9,571 nt of DNA from Acidimicrobiaceae bacterium (GTDB taxonomy: Bacteria; Actinomycetota; Acidimicrobiia; Acidimicrobiales; Salinilacustritrichaceae), in assembly GCA_003476595.1 (NCBI GenBank), contig DMTU01000279.1, positions 8,274 to 17,844 of the forward strand, read 5' to 3'. The notes below the pieces were generated by a model, which had not been told where the DNA came from, ran no database searches, and saw nothing but the letters and a program-made list of their open reading frames with translations. Each line of letters begins with the position of its first letter. Position 1 is the first letter of the stretch. Shown piece after piece: positions 5,219 to 9,571 of the stretch. Position numbers and translations under genes: made by a program.

Positions 5219-7202
5219 GGATCTCGGCCGTGATGCGCTCGATCAGGTCGGCGACGGGGATGTCGCGCTCGGGCTTGTCGCCGCCGCGGACGTTGTCGGC
5301 GACGGTGTCGTTGGCCACGTCGTCGCCGCCCACCACGAGGATGTGGGGCACCTTCTCCATCTTGTGGCGGCGGATGCGGGCGCCGAGGCCGTCGTCGGCC
5401 GCCGACACCTCGACCCGCACGCCCGCGTCGCGGAGGCGGTCGGCGACGGTCTGAGCGTGGTCCTCGTGCTCGTCGGCCACCGGGCACACCACGGCCTGGA
5501 CCGGCGCCAGCCAGGTCGGGAACGCGCCGGCGTAGTGCTCGAGCAGCACGCCGAAGAAGCGCTCGATCGATCCGAACAGGGCCCGGTGCAACATGATCGG
5601 CCGGTGGTGCTCGTTGTCGGCGCCGACGTAGGTGAGGTCGAACTTCTCCGGGTGGTTGAAATCGGCCTGGATCGTCGACAGCTGCCACGAGCGACCGATC
5701 GCGTCCCGGACGTCGATGTCGATCTTGGGGCCGTAGAAGGCGGCGTCGCCCTCCTTGACGCCGTACTCCAGGCCGTGGCGGTCCAGGGCCTCGCGGAGCG
5801 CCTCGGTGGCCTTCTCCCAGATCTCGTCGCTGCCGACGTACTTGTCCGGGTCCTTCGTCGACAGGTTGAAGGTGAAGTCCTCGAACCCGAACGCCCGCAG
5901 CACGGACAGGACGAAGTCGAGGAGGCCGGCGATCTCGTCGGCGAGCTGCTCCTCGGCCACGTAGATGTGGCTGTCGTCCTGGGTGAACCCCCGGATGCGC
6001 ATGAGGCCGTGCAGGGTCCCGGCGCGCTCGTAGCGGTACACGGTGCCGAGCTCGTACAGCCGCAGCGGCAGCTCCCGGTAGCTGCGCTGGCGCCCCCGGT
6101 ACACCAGGCAGTGCATCGGGCAGTTCATCGGCTTCATGTAGTAGGTGCCGTTGTCCATCTCCATCGGCGGGTACATGCCGTCGGCGTACCAGTGGAGGTG
6201 GCCCGAGGTCTCGAACACGCCGGCCTTGGTGAGGTGCGGCGTGTAGACGAACTCGTACCCGCCCTCCTCGTGACGAGCGCGGGAGTAGTCCTCCATCAGC
6301 TTGCGGACGATGCCGCCCTTGGGGTGCCAGACCGCGAGGCCGCCCCCGATCTCGCTCGGGAACGAGAACAGGTCCAGCTCGGTGCCGAGCCGGCGGTGGT
6401 CGCGCTTGGCCGCCTCCTCGAGGTGCTGGAGGTGGTCGGCCAGCTCCTGCTTGGTGGCCCAGGCCGTGCCGTAGATGCGCTGCAGCTGGGGGTTCTTCTC
6501 GTCGCCGCGCCAGTACGCCCCGGCGACGCGCATCAGCTTGAAGTGGCCGAGGTGGTCGCTCGTGGTGGGCACGTGCGGGCCGCGGCACAGGTCGATGAAG
6601 CCGTCGTGGCCGTGGAAGGTCTGGTTCGGGCGGGGCTCGGGCGGGATGTTCTCGTAGCAGCGCACCTCACCGCGATCCGACGTGGCCGACATCGGGTCGG
6701 TGGACGCGTTCTCGATGATCTCGAGCTTGTACTTGTGGTCGGCGAAGATCGTCCGGGCCTCGTCCGCGCCGATCTCGCTCTTCACGAAGGGCTGGGACTC
6801 CTTCAGGATCTCCCGCATCCGCGCCTCGATGCGCTCGAGGTCCTCCTCGTGGAACGTGCCCCCGTCGGGCAGCTCGAAGTCGTAGTAGAAGCCGTTCTCC
6901 ACGGGCGGCCCGATGCCGAACGTGGCACCCGGGAACAGCTCGAGCACGGCCTGGGCCAGGACGTGGGCCGTCGAGTGCCGGATGACGTAGAGGCCCTGGT
7001 CCGAGTCGGCGGTGACGATCGCGACCCGGTCGCCATCGACCAGCTCGTGGCTCAGGTCCCGCTCGACGTCGTTGACCTCGGCGATGACGGCCTTCTTGGC
7101 CAGGCCCCGGGCGATCGAGCGGGCGAGGTCGCCGGCAGTGGACCCGGTGGGCAGCTCGCGGCTGGATCCATCGGGGAGCGTGACGGCGATCTGTTCGGGC
7201 AT
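5205..7202 (-). CDS. thrS: Threonyl-tRNA synthetase
   Basis: A full-length 665-residue class II synthetase that charges tRNA-Thr with threonine in the cytoplasm. Domains in order: N-terminal TGS domain (about 1-65); editing domain with HxxxH (His76, His80) and the CRGPH block (Cys206, His210); class II catalytic core from about 270, with zinc ligands Cys361, His412 and His539 spaced as in E. coli ThrRS (Cys334, His385, His511); motif 2 RIRGFTQDDSHIY (402-414); motif 3 region GSIERFFGVLLEH (544-556); and an anticodon-binding domain (about 565-660). All key editing and catalytic residues seem intact. The start is ATG at 7202, with a TAGCCT box 7 nt upstream and no Shine-Dalgarno sequence, so no leader and no T-box riboswitch can be present. 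The last 14 nt overlap the HIT gene. Confidence 0.98.
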   Translation of the reverse strand: MPEQIAVTLPDGSSRELPTGSTAGDLARSIARGLAKKAVIAEVNDVERDLSHELVDGDRVAIVTADSDQGLYVIRHSTAHVLAQAVLELFPGATFGIGPPVENGFYYDFELPDGGTFHEEDLERIEARMREILKESQPFVKSEIGADEARTIFADHKYKLEIIENASTDPMSATSDRGEVRCYENIPPEPRPNQTFHGHDGFIDLCRGPHVPTTSDHLGHFKLMRVAGAYWRGDEKNPQLQRIYGTAWATKQELADHLQHLEEAAKRDHRRLGTELDLFSFPSEIGGGLAVWHPKGGIVRKLMEDYSRARHEEGGYEFVYTPHLTKAGVFETSGHLHWYADGMYPPMEMDNGTYYMKPMNCPMHCLVYRGRQRSYRELPLRLYELGTVYRYERAGTLHGLMRIRGFTQDDSHIYVAEEQLADEIAGLLDFVLSVLRAFGFEDFTFNLSTKDPDKYVGSDEIWEKATEALREALDRHGLEYGVKEGDAAFYGPKIDIDVRDAIGRSWQLSTIQADFNHPEKFDLTYVGADNEHHRPIMLHRALFGSIERFFGVLLEHYAGAFPTWLAPVQAVVCPVADEHEDHAQTVADRLRDAGVRVEVSAADDGLGARIRRHKMEKVPHILVVGGDDVANDTVADNVRGGDKPERDIPVADLIERITAEIRDHA

Positions 7203-7209
7203 CCGAGCG

Positions 7210-7215
7210 AGGCTA
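7210..7215 (-). promoter_or_regulatory. -10 box of a leaderless promoter for thrS, overlapping the doxX stop codon
   Basis: TAGCCT on the minus strand lies 7 nt before the ATG at 7202. Its first three bases are the TAG stop codon of doxX (7215-7213). A -35 element is not convincing. Confidence 0.55.
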
Positions 7216-7728
7216 CTGACCCTTCTCCGGACGCCAGAACACCGTTAGGAGGGCGAGGGCGCCGCCGAAGCCGGCAGCGAGGACGATCCAGAGGCCGTCG
7301 CTGCCGGGAACGGGCTGGAACAGGTCCAGGGCCTCGTCCAAGGACCAGCTGCCCGGGCCGATGACGCCGAGGGCCACCCCGGCGGCGATGAGGGTCATCA
7401 CGTACTCCCAGCCCTCACCGGGCCGGAAGATGAAGAAGCCGTTGCCCCGGTGGTTGGTGATGAGCGCCACGGTCATGGTGCCGACCACGGCGGCGGCGCC
7501 GAGCGGGGTGAGCAGCCCCAGCACGAGCGACGCACCGGCGGCGAGCTCGGCGACGCTGGCCAGCCAGGCGTGGAGGATGCCGGGCTTCATGCCGAGCGAG
7601 GCGAACCAGCCGGCGGTGCCCTCGATCTTCCCGCCCCGGAAGACGTGGTTCCACCCGTGGGCGAACATCACCGCGCCGATGGCGCAGCGGAAGACGAGCA
7701 GGGCGAGGTCGACGGCGTCCTGGTCCAT
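7213..7728 (-). CDS. DoxX-family membrane protein
   Basis: A 171-residue integral membrane protein of the DoxX/TQO-DoxD-like group. Family members are linked to redox and thiol stress, for instance a complex with superoxide dismutase in mycobacteria, but many are uncharacterised. Visible: GWNHVFRGGKIEGTAGWF (25-42), SVAELAAGASLVLGLLTPLG (58-77), TNHRGNGFFIFRPGEGWEYV (91-110), all typical of the family. Hydrophobic segments fall at about 6-24, 55-72, 75-91, 106-124 and 146-165, one more than the usual four. The ATG at 7728 is preferred because GGGAGG lies 10 nt upstream and the predicted first helix starts soon after; an upstream in-frame GTG has no such support. It lies 34 nt after the PlsC-like gene and probably shares its transcript. 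Confidence 0.87.
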   Translation of the reverse strand: MDQDAVDLALLVFRCAIGAVMFAHGWNHVFRGGKIEGTAGWFASLGMKPGILHAWLASVAELAAGASLVLGLLTPLGAAAVVGTMTVALITNHRGNGFFIFRPGEGWEYVMTLIAAGVALGVIGPGSWSLDEALDLFQPVPGSDGLWIVLAAGFGGALALLTVFWRPEKGQ

Positions 7729-7738
7729 GGACGACGAG

Positions 7739-7744
7739 CCTCCC
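7739..7744 (-). promoter_or_regulatory. Shine-Dalgarno sequence of doxX
   Basis: GGGAGG on the minus strand, 10 nt before the ATG at 7728. It decides the doxX start and is the only strong ribosome binding site I see in the window, at a gene that is internal to a transcription unit. Confidence 0.6.
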
Positions 7745-7762
7745 ACGCGGCTCAGCCCGGAA

Positions 7763-8680
7763 CTAGGACCACCACTTCGACAGCACGTCGGCGGACGAGC
7801 GGCGGACGTCCACGTCGTGGTGGACCTCGACGTCCGCGACGTCCTCGACGTCGTGGGCACCGCCGGCACCCACGAGCACGCGCTCGCGCTGCCGTGCGGG
7901 CTCCGGCGCCGGCTCGGCTCTCGGGTGGCCGTTGCCGTTGCCGAGCTCGACCGGTTCGGCCACCGGTGCCGGGGCGGCGACCTCGGAGGCCTCGGGCTCG
8001 CGCTCGTCGTCGCGCTTGTTGGCGTAGGTGTCGACGTACTCCTGGCCCGAGAGCTTGCGGATCTCGAACATGACCTCGTCGATGAGCTGGCGCAGCACGA
8101 GGCGGTCGTCGGCCCGATCCCGGTACCGGGTGACGTCGATCGGCGCACCGATGTTGACCTGGCAGGACCGGAACGGCTGGGGCAGCGCGGCCCCCGCCGG
8201 CTGGATGCGGTCGGTGCCGCGCAGGCCGACGGGGATCAGCGGGGCGCCGGTGCGCAGCGCGAGGCGCGCCGGCCCCGTGTGCCCGCGGTGGAGCCGCCCG
8301 TCGCGCGAGCGCGTGCCCTCCGGGTAGATGCCGAACAGCTCACCGCGCTCGAGGACCCGGGTGGCGGTGTCGAGGGCACGCTGGCTGGCGCTGCCCCCTT
8401 CGCGGTCGATCGGGATCATGCCGATGGCCGGGAAGATGTGGCGGGTCTTCCACGAGTCCATGTACTCCGCCTTGCCGACATAGCTGATCCGGCGGGGAAG
8501 CACGACGGGCAGGACCATGGAGTCGAAGAACGAGATGTGGTTCGGGCAGAAGATGGCCGGGCCTTCCGCCGGCACGTTGTGCGCACCGGTGACGTTGATG
8601 CGCCAGAGCGCGTGCATCAACGGGCGGATCAGCCCCCTGGCGACCGGGTAGAGCTGTCCGTACTCGCGGTCGTCCCCCAT
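7763..8680 (-). CDS. PlsC-type 1-acyl-sn-glycerol-3-phosphate acyltransferase-like protein with acidic C-terminal tail
   Basis: A 305-residue glycerolipid acyltransferase of the PlsC/LPLAT family, likely making phosphatidic acid from lysophosphatidic acid at the membrane. Visible: block I CPNHISFFD (45-53) with His48 and Asp53 forming HX4D; block II region GMIPIDREGGS (87-97); block III YPEGTRS (119-125) with Glu121; block IV LIPVGLRG (148-155). A hydrophobic entry helix is seen near 11-28. The catalytic domain ends at about 215. A tail of about 85 residues follows, rich in Glu, Ala, Pro and then in Asp-Val pairs and histidines, ending in KWWS; it is not part of the PlsC fold and its role is unknown. 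The start is ATG at 8680, with a TACCTT box 7 nt upstream; a longer reading to 8884 would enter mshC and has no support. The acyl acceptor is inferred. Confidence 0.88.
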   Translation of the reverse strand: MGDDREYGQLYPVARGLIRPLMHALWRINVTGAHNVPAEGPAIFCPNHISFFDSMVLPVVLPRRISYVGKAEYMDSWKTRHIFPAIGMIPIDREGGSASQRALDTATRVLERGELFGIYPEGTRSRDGRLHRGHTGPARLALRTGAPLIPVGLRGTDRIQPAGAALPQPFRSCQVNIGAPIDVTRYRDRADDRLVLRQLIDEVMFEIRKLSGQEYVDTYANKRDDEREPEASEVAAPAPVAEPVELGNGNGHPRAEPAPEPARQRERVLVGAGGAHDVEDVADVEVHHDVDVRRSSADVLSKWWS

Positions 8681-8687
8681 GGGTCGG

Positions 8688-8693
8688 AAGGTA
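8688..8693 (-). promoter_or_regulatory. -10 box of a leaderless promoter for the PlsC-like gene
   Basis: TACCTT on the minus strand, 7 nt before the ATG at 8680, no Shine-Dalgarno sequence. It lies in the loop between GGTCGG (8682-8687) and CCGACC (8705-8710), a 6-bp inverted repeat that could be an operator or chance. Confidence 0.55.
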
Positions 8694-8726
8694 CCAGCGG
8701 GAACCCGACCTGCGTCGGCAGATCGC

Positions 8727-9571
8727 TCAGTCGGCCGGCGCGAGCCGGACGCCGAGCAGCAGCGCGGCGGTCGTGACATCGGCGCCGGCAGCCGACGCGA
8801 CGTCGATCGCCTCGATGGCACCCGGGGTGTCGAGGTCCTCGTCGAGGTGGGCCCGCACGGTCTCGAGCACCGCGGTGCCGTCACCTCCGGCGCCGGCGCC
8901 GGCGCGCCAGCGGGCGAGCCGGTCGGCGGCCTCGGGCATGAGGTCGTCGTGCCACTCCCACCCGTCGCGGTAGTGGTGCTTCACGACGGCGAGGCGGATG
9001 GCCATGGGCTCCCAGTCCTCGCGCAGCACCGACACGAAGACGAGGTTGCCGAGCGACTTGGACATCTTCTCGCCGTCCATGCGGACCATCGCCTGGTGCA
9101 TCCAGTGGCGCACGAAGGGCTCGCCGGTGGCCGACTCCGACTGGGCCGCCTCGCACTCGTGGTGCGGGAAGATCAGGTCCGCGCCCCCACCGTGGAGGTC
9201 GATGGTCGTGCCGAGCTCGCGCAGCGCAAGCGCCGAGCACTCGATGTGCCAGCCGGGCCGGCCCGGACCCCACAGCGAGTCCCACGACGGCTCGTCGGGC
9301 AGGGACGGCTGCCACAGCACGAAGTCCAGCGGGTCCCGCTTGTTCGGGTCGTCGATGTTGCCGCCGCGCTCCGCCGCGTACTCGAGCATCGTCGCCCGGT
9401 CGTAGCCCGACACCTGCCCGAACCGCTCGTAGGTGGAGATGTCGAAGTAGACGGCCCCGCCGGCCTGGTAGGCGTGGCCCCGGTCGAGCACCATCCCGAT
9501 GAAGCCGCGGATGTCGGCGATGGCCGAGGTGGCGCGGGGCTCGCTCCACGAGGGGAGCATCCCGAGGGCGA
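8727..9571 (-). CDS. mshC: Cysteine:1D-myo-inosityl 2-amino-2-deoxy-alpha-D-glucopyranoside ligase MshC (C-terminal part)
   Basis: The C-terminal 281 codons of an ATP-dependent ligase that joins cysteine to GlcN-Ins in mycothiol synthesis; the N-terminus lies beyond the window. MshC shares its fold with cysteinyl-tRNA synthetase. Visible, counted from the Met codon at 9560: VSGYDRATMLEYAAERGG (50-67), LWGPGRPGWHIECSALAL (96-113) with zinc ligand Cys108, GGGADLIFPHHE (124-135), and the KMSKS loop (165-169) followed by GNLVFVSVL. MshC rather than CysS is indicated by the SGYDRxTML...ERGG block, by VRMDGEKMSKS with NLVFVS, by HHYRDGWEWHDD, and by the stop soon after LLGV without the C-terminal anticodon-binding extension of CysS. 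Total length would fit the family's roughly 410 residues. No frameshift is seen. Confidence 0.92.
   Translation of the reverse strand, partial: ALGMLPSWSEPRATSAIADIRGFIGMVLDRGHAYQAGGAVYFDISTYERFGQVSGYDRATMLEYAAERGGNIDDPNKRDPLDFVLWQPSLPDEPSWDSLWGPGRPGWHIECSALALRELGTTIDLHGGGADLIFPHHECEAAQSESATGEPFVRHWMHQAMVRMDGEKMSKSLGNLVFVSVLREDWEPMAIRLAVVKHHYRDGWEWHDDLMPEAADRLARWRAGAGAGGDGTAVLETVRAHLDEDLDTPGAIEAIDVASAAGADVTTAALLLGVRLAPAD

Noticed and set aside
7203..7260. T-box or other riboswitch before thrS
   Set aside because: The gap between doxX and thrS is only 10 nt and the start looks leaderless, so there is no room for a leader.
4995..7364. A 789-codon open frame on the plus strand across thrS
   Set aside because: It is antisense to a clear full-length thrS, has a Val/Leu/Gly/Asp-biased composition and no recognisable domain. 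GC-rich codon use keeps the opposite frame open.
8682..8710. GGTCGG / CCGACC inverted repeat around the PlsC-like promoter
   Set aside because: Six base pairs with a 17-nt loop in GC-rich DNA is weak; no T-run for a terminator and no second copy to support an operator.
8727..9571. Cysteinyl-tRNA synthetase
   Set aside because: The KMSKS and zinc blocks fit both, but the MshC-specific blocks and early stop without the CysS C-terminal extension favour MshC.
1..9571. tRNA, rRNA or CRISPR array
   Set aside because: No cloverleaf-like, rRNA-like or regularly spaced repeat sequence was noticed; nearly all of the window is protein coding.

Overview
The window comes from a GC-rich actinobacterium (about 70% G+C by eye). 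Three enzymes are diagnostic: MshC of mycothiol synthesis, and the phosphatidylinositol(-phosphate) synthase, acyltransferase and mannosyltransferase set PgsA-PatA-PimA that makes phosphatidylinositol mannosides. The amount of leaderless starts and the unusual extra genes suggest a lineage outside the mycobacteria, perhaps Acidimicrobiia, but this is an inference and the genus cannot be read from the sequence.

Layout from right to left on the minus strand: the C-terminal two thirds of mshC (8727-9571, cut by the window end), a PlsC-type 1-acyl-glycerol-phosphate acyltransferase with a long acidic tail (7763-8680), a small DoxX-family membrane protein (7213-7728), threonyl-tRNA synthetase (5205-7202) and an overlapping HIT-family nucleotide phosphorylase/hydrolase (4661-5218). 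Then comes a three-gene block of mixed orientation: an ABC-F ATPase (3055-4698, plus), a two-TM protein of unknown function (2462-2974, minus) and a DinB-like protein (1913-2440, plus). The minus-strand series resumes with pgsA (1185-1871), patA (240-1166) and the first 81 codons of pimA (1-243, cut by the window start). There are no RNA genes, CRISPR arrays, insertion sequences or integrases, and no gene-free stretch longer than about 80 bp.

The order thrS - HIT - pgsA - patA - pimA is the one known from Mycobacterium tuberculosis (Rv2614c to Rv2610c). Here the unit is split between the HIT gene and pgsA by the three-gene block. PgsA makes phosphatidylinositol (phosphate), PimA adds the first mannose and PatA acylates that mannose. 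MshC uses another inositol-derived compound (GlcN-Ins), so the window is rich in inositol-dependent enzymes.

The clearest non-coding signal is a repeated start architecture. Every visible gene that begins a transcription unit (pgsA, the DinB-like gene, the two-TM gene, the ABC-F gene, thrS and the PlsC-like gene) has a TANNNT -10 hexamer ending 6 to 8 nt before its start codon and no Shine-Dalgarno sequence. This is the hallmark of leaderless mRNA. Only doxX shows a strong Shine-Dalgarno sequence. The two convergent gene junctions carry inverted repeats that may act as bidirectional terminators. I see no obviously new defence or biosynthetic system; most of the window is core lipid, thiol and translation housekeeping.
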